The notes under the pieces: generated by a model | Seen by the model: only the letters and a program-made list of their open reading frames with translations | Databases searched by the model: none | Told to the model about the DNA's origin: nothing | Made by a program: the position numbers and the translations under genes | Assembly: GCA_964405835.1 (NCBI GenBank) | Contig: CAYOPN010000023.1 | Location: forward strand, 1-38,365 | From: JAJVIP01 sp964405835 | GTDB taxonomy: Bacteria > Elusimicrobiota > Elusimicrobia > F11 | Length of the DNA stretch: 38,365 nucleotides | Direction of reading: 5' to 3' | Shown here: piece by piece, positions 10,319 through 19,067 of the stretch | Layout of the letters: the number at the start of each line of letters is the position of its first letter | How positions within the stretch are numbered: the first letter of the stretch is position 1

Positions 10319-11626
10319 ATGGAACTTGAAAACCTTTTAAAGAAGATTGAAGGCAAGCAAGCCGTGGTCGGCATCATTGGCCTCGGCTACGTGGGTCTGC
10401 CGTTGGCGCTCCGGTTTACGAGCCAGGGCTTCAAAGTGACCGGCTTCGATATCGACGCGGAAAAAGTGAACGTTTTGAACAAGGGCGGTTCCTACATCGA
10501 CCATATCAAGGCCGAGCGGATCGCCGAAGCCGTTAAAAAAGGTTTTACTCCCACCACCGATTTCGCCAAAGCAAAAGAAACCGACGCGCTGATCATTTGC
10601 GTACCCACCCCGCTCAACAAGTACCGCGAGCCGGATTTGTCGTATGTCACCGACACCATGGACGCCTTGCTGCCTTACTTACGCAAAGGCCAGATTGTTT
10701 CGTTGGAAAGCACCACCTACCCCGGCACCACCATCGAAGAACTGAAGCCCCGCATCGAATCCAAGGGCTTCGCGATCGGAAAAGACATCTTCCTGGTCCA
10801 CTCGCCGGAGCGCGAAGACCCCGGCAACCCCAATTTCTCGACGGAAACCATCCCCAAAATCTGCGGTGGCGACACCCCGGAATGCTTAAAAGCGGGCCTA
10901 GCGCTCTATGGCAAGGTCATCAACAAGGTTGTGCCCGTCTCGACCACGCGCGCGGCCGAACTGACCAAACTGTTGGAGAACATCCACCGCGTCGTGAACA
11001 TCGGCCTCGTCAACGAAATGAAGATCGTGGCCGACAAAATGGGCATCGATATTCACGAAGTGATCCGCGCGGCGGCCACCAAACCTTTTGGTTTCACCCC
11101 TTATTATCCCGGCCCCGGCATCGGCGGCCATTGCATCCCGGTTGATCCGTTCTATTTGACCTGGAAGGCCCGCGAATACGGCATTCACACGCGGTTTATT
11201 GAATTGGCCGGCGAAGTTAACACGATGATGCCCCAATGGGTGGTCTCCAAGATGATGGACGCGCTCAACGAGCGGAAGAAGTCCTTGGCCGGCAGCAAAA
11301 TCCTCGTGCTGGGCATCGCCTACAAGAAGAATGTGGACGACGTGCGGGAATCGCCGTCGTTGGAACTCATGGAAATTTTGAAGGAAAAGAAAGCGACCCA
11401 GGATTATTCGGACCCGTTTTTCCCCACCTTCCCGAAGATGCGCCGCCACAAGTTTGACTTGAAGAGCGTGCCGTTAACGGAAGAGAACATCAAGAAGTAC
11501 GACTGCGTGCTGATTGCCACGAACCACGACGCGTTTGATTACAAGTTGCTGAAGAAGGCCGCGCAGTTGATTGTCGACACCCGCGGCGTGTACCAGGAGC
11601 CGGCGCCCAACATTGTGAAGGCATGA
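10319..11626 (+). CDS. wbpA: UDP-N-acetylglucosamine 6-dehydrogenase-type nucleotide-sugar dehydrogenase
   Basis: The 435-residue enzyme belongs to the UDP-glucose/GDP-mannose dehydrogenase family, which oxidises C6 of a nucleotide sugar in two NAD+-dependent steps to give the uronic acid. The Rossmann motif GIIGLGYVGLPLA is at residues ~18-30. The middle holds TPLNKYREPDLSYV, ESTTYPGTT and SPEREDPGNPNF. The active-site block GPGIGGHCIPVDPFYLTWKA contains catalytic C272. The C-terminal domain starts at LGIAYKKNVDDVRESPSLE. The NKYREPDLSYV and KPFGFTPYYPGPG wording matches WbpA/UDP-GlcNAc dehydrogenases better than plain UDP-glucose dehydrogenases, but substrate is inferred. Only a weak AGGA lies before the ATG. 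The stop overlaps the next start (ATGA at 11623), so the two genes are coupled. It likely supplies a uronic-acid donor to the nearby polysaccharide synthase. Confidence 0.93.
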   Translation: MELENLLKKIEGKQAVVGIIGLGYVGLPLALRFTSQGFKVTGFDIDAEKVNVLNKGGSYIDHIKAERIAEAVKKGFTPTTDFAKAKETDALIICVPTPLNKYREPDLSYVTDTMDALLPYLRKGQIVSLESTTYPGTTIEELKPRIESKGFAIGKDIFLVHSPEREDPGNPNFSTETIPKICGGDTPECLKAGLALYGKVINKVVPVSTTRAAELTKLLENIHRVVNIGLVNEMKIVADKMGIDIHEVIRAAATKPFGFTPYYPGPGIGGHCIPVDPFYLTWKAREYGIHTRFIELAGEVNTMMPQWVVSKMMDALNERKKSLAGSKILVLGIAYKKNVDDVRESPSLELMEILKEKKATQDYSDPFFPTFPKMRRHKFDLKSVPLTEENIKKYDCVLIATNHDAFDYKLLKKAAQLIVDTRGVYQEPAPNIVKA

Positions 11627-12669
11627 GGAGGCTTCCCCTCCTCCTTATCGCTTTTTCCACCTTCCTCCCCTTATCGCTCAGCGCCGCCGACTACAGCAGC
11701 TGGCATATTTACTGGGATTCCAAGAAAGTGCTCCCGGCCACCGACGCCTACGCGCAAGGACTCGAGCATATCGGCGCATTTGCGGTCCACTTTACGGCCG
11801 ATGGCACCCTGGTTTCCGCGTTCGACGACCTTTCTTCCGTCCAAAAAATGTTGCGCGCCCAACTCCCGCATGGCCGCGTCTTTCTTACCGCGGTCAACGA
11901 TGTCGTCGGCGGTGGAAAAACCAAGCTGAAAGATCCCGACATTATCCATGCCATCGTCAGCGATCCCGCCAAAACCGACCGCCATATCTCCCAGTTGCTG
12001 GCCCTCGCCGGGTCATTCGACGGCATCGAAATCGATTACGAGAATTTAAATTATGAAGACCGCGACGCCTATTCAGCTTTTATCGAGAAATTGGCGCAGG
12101 CAACGCGCAAACAAGGGAAGTTCTTATCGGTGGTGGTTGAACCAAAAACGGAAGAGACGGATTGGGACGGCGCGGGCGCCATCAACTGGGCCGCCGTCGG
12201 GAATTCGGCCGACATGGTGAAAATCATGGCCTACTATCTGCATTATCCGAGCGGCATCCCAGGACCGGTGGCGCCGACCGAATGGGTGATGGATGTGACG
12301 ACATTCGCAAAAACGCAAATTCCGCTGGAAAAATTATGCATCGCGCTGGTCATGAACGGCGTGGATTGGAGCGACAAGTCTAAAGGCAAGACGATTGATT
12401 ACGAAAGCGCCATGGGCATTGCGCGCGACAAGAAGGCCAAAATCAAGCGCGAACGTGACGGCTTATCGCCGTATTTCTATTACAAAGAAGGCGGCGCACA
12501 GCACCTGGTATGGTTTGAAGACGAAACCAGCCTAAAAAATAAAGTGGCCGCGTTAGAACGGGCCGGACTCGCTCATATCGCTTTGTGGCGACTCGGAAGT
12601 GGTGACCCGGCCTTTTGGCAAAAACTTCGCCGGCGGCAAGCCGCTTCCGAAACGGTGATCAAACGATAG
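11623..12669 (+). CDS. Exported GH18-type glycoside hydrolase
   Basis: The 348-residue protein starts with a clear Sec signal peptide (MRRLPLLLIAFSTFLPLSLSA, ~21 residues). The family 18 signature DGIEIDYE occupies residues 133-140, with E140 as the expected acid. KIMAYYLHY forms the next barrel strand, and GLAHIALWRLGSGDP is the typical final strand seen in YaaH/SleL-type enzymes. Such proteins cut beta-1,4-linked N-acetylated glycans (chitin-like polymers or peptidoglycan). It is coupled by ATGA to the nucleotide-sugar dehydrogenase and lies beside an exopolysaccharide operon. A role in trimming or releasing the exported polymer is therefore likely but not shown. The last 117 bp overlap the convergent gene on the other strand; the recognisable fold ends near FWQKL (about 12631), so only the charged tail lies inside the other gene's tail. 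Confidence 0.86.
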   Translation: MRRLPLLLIAFSTFLPLSLSAADYSSWHIYWDSKKVLPATDAYAQGLEHIGAFAVHFTADGTLVSAFDDLSSVQKMLRAQLPHGRVFLTAVNDVVGGGKTKLKDPDIIHAIVSDPAKTDRHISQLLALAGSFDGIEIDYENLNYEDRDAYSAFIEKLAQATRKQGKFLSVVVEPKTEETDWDGAGAINWAAVGNSADMVKIMAYYLHYPSGIPGPVAPTEWVMDVTTFAKTQIPLEKLCIALVMNGVDWSDKSKGKTIDYESAMGIARDKKAKIKRERDGLSPYFYYKEGGAQHLVWFEDETSLKNKVAALERAGLAHIALWRLGSGDPAFWQKLRRRQAASETVIKR

Positions 12670-15600
12670 TTTGACCTCGTTGCTGTGGTAGGACGGGTTT
12701 TGGTTGTAGGTATAACCCAATTTGAGATCCGTGTGATTCCCCCAGCGACAAAACAAATCCGCCTTCGCATTTTGAACGAACCGGCTGTCTTTCTTGGTCT
12801 CTTTACCGATACCGGGCAAGTACGACAGCGTCAACAAATAAGGCCCACGCACTCTGAACGCGTGACTCAAACCCAAGTTATTCTCGAGCAATGATTCGGG
12901 GCTGTAATAGAAAGGACTCTCGAAACGGTTTGAAACACCGTAAACACGATAAATGATGCGCGGCGTACCGGCGCTTCCGATGGCCCGGGATGCCGTAAAC
13001 CGGCCCATTTCACGGTCGTTTTCATCTGAGAATCTCGCCGCCTCTCCTTCCACGCTCGCATCCCAAGTGTTGCCGTTCTCGTAAACCATCGCGATATTCG
13101 CCAACTTCAAATGAATGTCCGCGGTGAGCGCTTCGCCATAGAAAAGCGGCTCGCGGGCCCCGCGCAGCTGGGTCCGAAAATAGTCGGACCACTGGGAATT
13201 TAAAGCTCCGGACATAGACGTTTGATTTTTGGCGTCTTCACCGAACCAATGCTGCATTCCATCGATATCGATCGATTGGCGCAACCCCAAAGCGGCCGAG
13301 GCGCCCAGGCCGACCGCGCTTTCCGTCACTTCAATCGAATCATGTTCCTGATATTTTCCAAGGCGTTGCATGCCGCGGAACTTCATCGATCCCAACCAGC
13401 CGGTGGACAATCCGTGATGCAAAAACCAGTTCTTCCGCTCCGATCCATCGACGAAATAGCTTGAGTCGGCAAAATAAGCGGGCCGACGGGCTTCGAGCAA
13501 CGGGTCCGTTTCATGCTTTAAATATTTGCTCACACCGAGCGCACGGTCAGCCCGGTTGTTCAATTGACTTGCCGATGAGGTCCGGCCGCGCGACGCATGC
13601 AAACGAGCTTCTTCTTTGGCCAGGAGTTCCTGTGAAGCGCCATTCAATTTGAGTTCGGCCAACCATTCCTTGGCCTCATTGATGTGCCCCTGCCAAACGG
13701 CCCAGCGGTACAACTCAATGCGCATCCGGTTCGCGGGATTTTTGTCGGAAATATGACGGAGCAAATCGTTACCGTTCCAAGCGTGGGGCGGTTCGACGCG
13801 GTTCATCAAATGCGGATCGCGCGAACGTGTGTTGAGACCGTTTTGATCCTGAAAAAACGCCATTTTGTAATTGCTTCGCGCGGCGGCCAAATTCACATCC
13901 GCCGAATACTTCACGTTCGGGACTTCCACCTGTCCATAATTTCCCTCAGGAAATGCGAACGCGGTGGCTTCGACACCCAATTCATTTTTCAGTTTGCGTT
14001 TGGCGTTGACATGGTCTGAGTTCACACGATCGACCCATTCCTGACGAACTTCCAAGCGATTGACCGCCGGCAACCACTGCCGGTTGATCAAATACAGGCC
14101 TTTGTACCCTTCATTGTCGACTGCGACATAGGAATGGCCTTTGTCCGTGTGCGCTTGATATTCCCAACGTCCCGTCTTGCCAAACTTGCGCAGTTCGCTC
14201 CAGCTCGCGTAATTCGGCAGGTTGCGTTCCGAATTTTGGCAGATCACGAACATGGTGGCCTTCATGCCGTACTTTGCAAGCAACGGGTCCGCGTTCCGCA
14301 TACCGTCCAACCGGCCGTCGTCAAATGTGATGAGAACGGGGCGCTCCGGCAGCGGTTTTCCGTTGGTGATCCACGCATCCACCTGCGCGATGGAGACCGC
14401 TTCATAACCGGCCCGCTTCAGTGCGCTGAAATGGCTGTCCAGCATCGAGACCGAATGGTGCTGCGAGTGAGCAAGCAAGCCGTCGCGTTTGTTCGCGGTG
14501 ACGCCGTGATAAAGCAGGATGGGCAACACTTGGCTCTGGCCGTTATCGGCAATCCACTTGGTCAAAAGTTTTTTGGCTGCTTTGCGGCGGTCCACGCTGA
14601 AAAGCACCTGGGCTTCCCGTAACAAGATGTACGGATTCGTCGGATCCAGCTCGCGATAACGGCGGACCGCGCTCAGTTTTCCACCGACGCCGCCGGAAGT
14701 TTCATAAGCATCGACCAACGCATACAACGAATTGGTGGCGTTGGGATTTTCTTTAACAATGGATTCGAGAATCTCGGCGGCCGCGCCGCCTTTTCCGACT
14801 TCGTTGTACAACGCCGCCTTGATGGTCAGCGCTTCGCCGCTGTTCGGATAGCGGTCCAGCGCGATGTCGACGGCTTCGATCGCTTTGTCGAATTTTCCCA
14901 TGCGCTCGTAAACGTCGGACAAGCGGATCAAGCGGCGCATATCTTCGGGCTTGTATTCGAAATACGGAAGATTCTCTTCCATCACTTTCGCAGCCGCTTC
15001 ATAATCGTCCCGCGAGAACGCGTCGTCGAAAAGGAAATCGAGCGCTTTGCGGCCCCATTGCGGATCTTGAACCAAATCTTCCATCTCGCGCAGCGCCTGC
15101 TTGTATTGCGTGTCGTAATAGAGGCTTTGCGCACGCTTGAATTTATATTCCGTTTTCTCGGGAAAATAACGGGAGGCAATGGCCCAGGATTCGGCGGCGC
15201 CGTTGTAATCCCCTTTTAAGAACTGGATATTGGCCAGCTTCGGATAAACGTTCTTCGCGTCAGGCGTGGCTTCGAGCAGGACTTTCAGAGTGTCCTCGGC
15301 TTGGCCGTAATTGCGTTGATCGGCCTGCAACCGCGCCATGGCCACTTGGATTTGTTCGTTCGTTCCACTGCCTCCGAGCGCGTGTTTGTACGTATCGATG
15401 GCTTTGCTCTGGCCGCCGTATTCCGCGTAACGCTTCGCCAGTTGTTTCCACAAAATCGTCAATTTCTGGGAAAGCGCCGGGTTGTTTTCGGCCTCCGGCT
15501 CCAACTCCTGGATCAGGCCTTCGGCGCGCGAGGTTTGCCCTGCTTGAATCAAAGAATTGATGTACGACAAACGAGCGGAGAGACTGCCCGGGGTCGCGGC

Positions 15601-15972
15601 GACCACCTTCTCAAAAGTTTGAACGGCGCCCTGGCGATCACCGGACGCTTGATAGGCTTTCCCCAAGAGGCTTTGCGCCTCGCGGTCACCCGGCTTGATC
15701 TCCAACACGTGTTTGGCGGTCTGAATGGTTTCCGCGCTTTTGCCGGCATTCCAATAAGACCACATAAGATCTTTCATCAGGTCGACATCGTTCGGCTTGG
15801 ATACCATCAGTGACTTGTACATCTCCGCCGCTTTTAAAAATTGACCGGCCCGGAAGGCCGCGATCGCTTGTTGCTGGACATCGCCGCCGCCCGCGGAAGC
15901 GGTGTCGGCGGAACGCGCCGGCCATGACAATAGCGCGCAAAGGATTAACAACGACAGAGATTTTTTAAGCAT
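12553..15972 (-). CDS. TPR - polysaccharide deacetylase - outer-membrane beta-barrel fusion (PgaA/PgaB-like)
   Basis: This 1139-residue exported protein has three parts. A signal peptide (LSLLILCALLSWPARSA) is followed by about ten TPR repeats (~25-480). A polysaccharide deacetylase domain (~483-730) has YHGVT, TFDDG with D551 and D552, and H608/H613 in HTDKGH. That His spacing matches my recollection of PgaB rather than the shorter NodB-type H(S/T)xxH. From ~830 to 1107 come alternating beta strands ending in LSFDHRF, as in an outer-membrane porin. In the poly-GlcNAc system PgaA is TPR plus barrel and PgaB is the deacetylase. Here both roles appear joined, which would put deacetylation at the export pore. 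The metal-binding residues look intact. It is the third gene of the operon after the glycosyltransferase and a pseudo-deacetylase. A 32-residue hydrophilic tail after the last strand overlaps the convergent gene. Confidence 0.92.
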   Translation of the reverse strand: MLKKSLSLLILCALLSWPARSADTASAGGGDVQQQAIAAFRAGQFLKAAEMYKSLMVSKPNDVDLMKDLMWSYWNAGKSAETIQTAKHVLEIKPGDREAQSLLGKAYQASGDRQGAVQTFEKVVAATPGSLSARLSYINSLIQAGQTSRAEGLIQELEPEAENNPALSQKLTILWKQLAKRYAEYGGQSKAIDTYKHALGGSGTNEQIQVAMARLQADQRNYGQAEDTLKVLLEATPDAKNVYPKLANIQFLKGDYNGAAESWAIASRYFPEKTEYKFKRAQSLYYDTQYKQALREMEDLVQDPQWGRKALDFLFDDAFSRDDYEAAAKVMEENLPYFEYKPEDMRRLIRLSDVYERMGKFDKAIEAVDIALDRYPNSGEALTIKAALYNEVGKGGAAAEILESIVKENPNATNSLYALVDAYETSGGVGGKLSAVRRYRELDPTNPYILLREAQVLFSVDRRKAAKKLLTKWIADNGQSQVLPILLYHGVTANKRDGLLAHSQHHSVSMLDSHFSALKRAGYEAVSIAQVDAWITNGKPLPERPVLITFDDGRLDGMRNADPLLAKYGMKATMFVICQNSERNLPNYASWSELRKFGKTGRWEYQAHTDKGHSYVAVDNEGYKGLYLINRQWLPAVNRLEVRQEWVDRVNSDHVNAKRKLKNELGVEATAFAFPEGNYGQVEVPNVKYSADVNLAAARSNYKMAFFQDQNGLNTRSRDPHLMNRVEPPHAWNGNDLLRHISDKNPANRMRIELYRWAVWQGHINEAKEWLAELKLNGASQELLAKEEARLHASRGRTSSASQLNNRADRALGVSKYLKHETDPLLEARRPAYFADSSYFVDGSERKNWFLHHGLSTGWLGSMKFRGMQRLGKYQEHDSIEVTESAVGLGASAALGLRQSIDIDGMQHWFGEDAKNQTSMSGALNSQWSDYFRTQLRGAREPLFYGEALTADIHLKLANIAMVYENGNTWDASVEGEAARFSDENDREMGRFTASRAIGSAGTPRIIYRVYGVSNRFESPFYYSPESLLENNLGLSHAFRVRGPYLLTLSYLPGIGKETKKDSRFVQNAKADLFCRWGNHTDLKLGYTYNQNPSYHSNEVKLSFDHRFGSGLPPAKFLPKGRVTTSESPQSDMSESGPF

Positions 15973-15991
15973 TGGATTCTCTCTTGGTTAT

Positions 15992-17281
15992 CTAACGGTT
16001 GGAGGCGAGTGACTGGACTATCTTGACCAAGTCCTGCGACAACGGCGTTAAAGTAAGCGTTACATTCTCGGCATGCGCGAAACCGCGGATGCGTTCGTAC
16101 ACCATGACCCCAAATTTCGGCCGCTCGGCCGTCTTTACTTGCTGGAGGGTGATGTTCAAAATTTCTTCGTTCTCGAGTTGGAAGCGCAAATTGCGGTCGA
16201 TGATGACCGCTTTGCAGTAAAGCGGCTTCTCCACGGTCATCGTGGCGTTGTGCACCATAAGCTGGCGCCAACCGTTTCCGGTATTTTGCTCGACGGTAAC
16301 CGTGTGCTTGGTGAAACCGATGCGGACGCCGGAATCCATGGCTTCATCAGAGCGCAAAAACGTCCAGAATTCGCCGTCGACATTCTTGATGGTCATATCG
16401 AGCGTGAAATCGCGGATGCCCTCGGTCGACGGCCAGAAAACCGACGCGGTGCGGCGGTCAGACTTGGCCGCCAATGTAAATGGGTGGGTCGCGTATATAT
16501 CGGTGGCCGGGTAGTGCACCGCTTTCAAGCGATCGCCCGAGCGTACGAACAAGTGCGCGGCGCCTTTCAGCGGGAGCTCGACGTTCAACTGGTCCATCAA
16601 ATCCTGGACGCTCCAGTCCGATCGGGCCGCCAGGCGGTGCAGCGAGAGTGGCTCGTTGATCCGGTTTTTTGCCTGCCAATTCGCTTCCATGGCCCAGACA
16701 AATTTTTCCGGCATGCCTTCGCCGCCCAGCAATGAAAAAGTGGATTTATTGTCCTTATCAAAAAAGCCGACGTCCCACATATCGGAACGCTCCATCGTAC
16801 GCACCACGTGACGGCTGATGTAGCGGAAATCGCCATTCTTCACCGGTTTTTCCGGCGTCAACCATACAGCGGGGACCCCTTGTTCTTCGAGAACCGGCGC
16901 CAGCGCTTCATACGTCGCGCGGTAACCCGGCTCGAACACGAGCACAATTGCTTTTTCTGGAAGTCCCGCGCCCTGGTTCCAGTGGCGCACCACTTCGGAA
17001 AGCAGCATCGGCTGGAAGCCGGCCCGCCCGAGCGCGGTCAACCATTCGCGGAATTGCACGCGCGCTTTGCGCACGGCGTCTTTGTCGGTAGTGGGTACTT
17101 CGGGCATTTTCGCGATGAAATACCAATCCGAGCTCCCATTGATGATGGCGGTATGCCTCTCTTCCGCGCTCGGCTGAGTCCAACGCGGAAACAAATAGAA
17201 GCCGGCCAAAAATACGGCAATGATCCCAACCCAATGCCAGAGATAATTGGGTTGTTTTGGGAGATCGATTTCCGGGCTCAT
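15992..17281 (-). CDS. Membrane-anchored deacetylase-fold protein, probably inactive, with beta-sandwich C-terminus
   Basis: The ATG at 17281 overlaps the glycosyltransferase stop (ATGA) and has GGGGGA five bases before it, so it is preferred to the in-frame GTG at 17293. The 429-residue product has one membrane span at ~15-32. Residues ~50-250 follow the polysaccharide deacetylase pattern (FREWLTALGRAGFQPMLLSE, then AIVLVFEPGYRATYEAL, then GVPAVWLT). The catalytic FDDG is replaced by FEPG (116-119), and no HxxxxH pair is evident, so deacetylase activity is unlikely. Residues ~260-425 are strand-rich (FTLDMTIKNVDGEFWTFLRS, VRIGFTKHTVTVEQ, LRFQLENEEILNI) and recall a LamG-like jelly roll that could bind glycan. 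A role as a periplasmic polymer-binding or scaffold subunit between synthase and export barrel is inference. Confidence 0.85.
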   Translation of the reverse strand: MSPEIDLPKQPNYLWHWVGIIAVFLAGFYLFPRWTQPSAEERHTAIINGSSDWYFIAKMPEVPTTDKDAVRKARVQFREWLTALGRAGFQPMLLSEVVRHWNQGAGLPEKAIVLVFEPGYRATYEALAPVLEEQGVPAVWLTPEKPVKNGDFRYISRHVVRTMERSDMWDVGFFDKDNKSTFSLLGGEGMPEKFVWAMEANWQAKNRINEPLSLHRLAARSDWSVQDLMDQLNVELPLKGAAHLFVRSGDRLKAVHYPATDIYATHPFTLAAKSDRRTASVFWPSTEGIRDFTLDMTIKNVDGEFWTFLRSDEAMDSGVRIGFTKHTVTVEQNTGNGWRQLMVHNATMTVEKPLYCKAVIIDRNLRFQLENEEILNITLQQVKTAERPKFGVMVYERIRGFAHAENVTLTLTPLSQDLVKIVQSLASNR

Positions 17282-18882
17282 CGCGTCCCCCACTGCGTCT
17301 TATTAACCGAACAAATGGCGAAATAAGTCTGCCAGCACAAAATCGTCAGGTAGCAACCAGCGAACAAAAGACCGTGCGGCCAGTGCGACTCTCCGGTTTG
17401 GAACAAATGGAACAAGCAAAGGAACAAATACACGAGCAACACGCCCAGCAAATACGGGACGCAGGACTGGCCGAAGAGAATCGGCCCGATGAACACCGCA
17501 CGCAGGAACACAAGCGGCGACAAAAGCGTCACGATGATGCCGATGTAATAGGAAAGCGCGGCGATCGGATGTTTCCGGATCAAGATTCGGGAAGCCACCG
17601 TGGTTTCACGCGCCCAGGATTTTTTCCAGCGCAGTTGCTGCGTGAAGAATTTTTTCCAGGTATCGGGCACGTAGGTAACGCAGATCGCATCGGAGTGATA
17701 GAGCACGCGGTGGGTGCGCAGCACGTGGTTCGTGAGGCTGCGATCGTCACCGAAGGTGGATTTGACCCCCATGAAACTCTGGTTGAGCCATTGCGGCAAT
17801 ACGCGCAGAACCACGTCGCGGCGATACGCCGAGAAAGCGCCCGGGCAACAGGTAACGGCGCCGAACAGGCTTTCCGCGGTCTTAAAGAATTGATGAGAAA
17901 TGAAATAACGCACCGATTCCATCTTCGAAATGATGTTTTTTTCCTCGATAATCACGCGCGTGTGGCCGGCGACGGCGCCCACGCTGCGGTCGTGGAACGG
18001 CTGGACCAATTTATAGATGCCTTCTTCATCGAGGTAGCTGTCGGAATCCACGTAAACCAGGATATCACCGCTCGCTTCTTTGGCCCCGAGCGCCATACCG
18101 TGGCGTTTCCCCAAATTTTTTGGAAATCGGAACAAGCGCAGACGCTCATAGTCGTCTTTCACGCTCTGGAGACGGTCCCAGGTGTTGTCGGTCGAGCCGT
18201 CGTCGATAACGATGAGTTCCAGCTTGCTGAGCGGATAGCGCACACCAAAAATGCGTTTCACGGTCTCCGTGATGTGGGCCTCTTCATTCTTAACGGACAC
18301 GATAACGGACACTTTCGGCATATAGCCGTGGTCTTTCGGAGCGCGGTAAAATAGCGACAACAAAGCGCGGCTGATAAAGAACGCTCCGCCCAAAATCCCG
18401 TAAAGACGGTAAAAAGGCGCGTACCAGAACCAGCGCAAGTCGGTAATTTTGAAAACAAGGATCGCAGCGATGCCGGCGATGACAAACGCAATGCTCGCGA
18501 CACGACGGAGTCTTTTCATGGAAACTTGGCGGTCGTTCTCGAGAATTTCGTCGAAGCGAACCGCATAGTTCCAACGGTCGTTTTGCATGTAGGAAGCGCG
18601 TGTAATGGTGCCCATTATCTGGCGCGTTTTTTCGAAAGGAGTCATTTCGAGGCGGATCGGCGAACCCACTTTAAAGAGCGGGCCTTCGACGACATCGATG
18701 CAGAGGCCCGTGAGGGAAAAATTAAACGGTTTGGCGGGAATTCTTTGGATTTCGACGCCCCCGCCGAACAAAACGGTTACGGGTTTGTGGTAGAGGTTGC
18801 GTGTGTGTCGTCGGCGCTCTTCGGAATGAGAAGCGAGAATTTTGGAGGCAACGTCTCCATCAACAACGGATGATAATGTCAT
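17278..18882 (-). CDS. Processive family 2 glycosyltransferase with N-terminal PilZ domain
   Basis: The protein is a membrane polysaccharide synthase of the NodC/HasA/PgaC type. Residues ~20-115 form a PilZ domain with RRRHTR (23-28) and the NxSxxG motif at N54-S56-G59, the two sequences that clamp cyclic di-GMP. Two membrane spans (~127-173) precede the GT-A domain, which has DDGS (D227, D228), DSD (279-281), GDDR (378-381) and QQLRW (415-419). Four or more further spans follow at the C-terminus. The chosen ATG has GGAAGGA 11 bases upstream; an in-frame TTG at 18888 sits closer to that site and would add only two residues. In BcsA the PilZ domain is at the other end of the enzyme. It heads an operon with the pseudo-deacetylase and the TPR-deacetylase-barrel protein. 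The polymer is unknown; an aminosugar or uronic-acid-containing glycan is the best guess. Confidence 0.93.
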   Translation of the reverse strand: MTLSSVVDGDVASKILASHSEERRRHTRNLYHKPVTVLFGGGVEIQRIPAKPFNFSLTGLCIDVVEGPLFKVGSPIRLEMTPFEKTRQIMGTITRASYMQNDRWNYAVRFDEILENDRQVSMKRLRRVASIAFVIAGIAAILVFKITDLRWFWYAPFYRLYGILGGAFFISRALLSLFYRAPKDHGYMPKVSVIVSVKNEEAHITETVKRIFGVRYPLSKLELIVIDDGSTDNTWDRLQSVKDDYERLRLFRFPKNLGKRHGMALGAKEASGDILVYVDSDSYLDEEGIYKLVQPFHDRSVGAVAGHTRVIIEEKNIISKMESVRYFISHQFFKTAESLFGAVTCCPGAFSAYRRDVVLRVLPQWLNQSFMGVKSTFGDDRSLTNHVLRTHRVLYHSDAICVTYVPDTWKKFFTQQLRWKKSWARETTVASRILIRKHPIAALSYYIGIIVTLLSPLVFLRAVFIGPILFGQSCVPYLLGVLLVYLFLCLFHLFQTGESHWPHGLLFAGCYLTILCWQTYFAICSVNKTQWGTR

Positions 18883-18938
18883 AGGCAATGCTTTCCTTCC
18901 GGGTGAACGGCCCCGGCCATTGAATTGGGCGAGATGCT

Positions 18939-18984
18939 ACAACTCGCACCTTAAGAACCAGCGAAGAAAATGTAAACGAGTTGC
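18939..18984 (-). promoter_or_regulatory. Inverted repeat in the leader of the polysaccharide synthase operon
   Basis: In the 185-bp gap 18883-19067 the only structure I see is an 8-bp pairing, GCAACTCG (18984..18977) with CGAGTTGT (18946..18939), around a 30-base loop on the minus strand. It sits about 60 bases before the start codon. No convincing -35/-10 pair is visible. The cyclic-di-GMP riboswitch consensus was looked for and not recognised. The stem could be a leader hairpin or an operator half-site pair; evidence is weak. Confidence 0.25.
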
Positions 18985-19067
18985 AACAATTCGCGGTGTT
19001 TTGGTAGTGGTTCTGGGAAGTGCTTTTTCGACGGAGATGGGGAAGTCCGACAACGGCGCGGATATTA

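Noticed and set aside
12632..12669. Sequencing error causing the convergent overlap
   Set aside because: Both reading frames are intact and both tails are short and hydrophilic, so no single-base change is needed to explain the arrangement; it cannot be fully excluded.
18883..19067. Cyclic-di-GMP riboswitch upstream of the PilZ-glycosyltransferase
   Set aside because: The region has one weak stem but lacks the conserved sequence blocks of the known riboswitch class.
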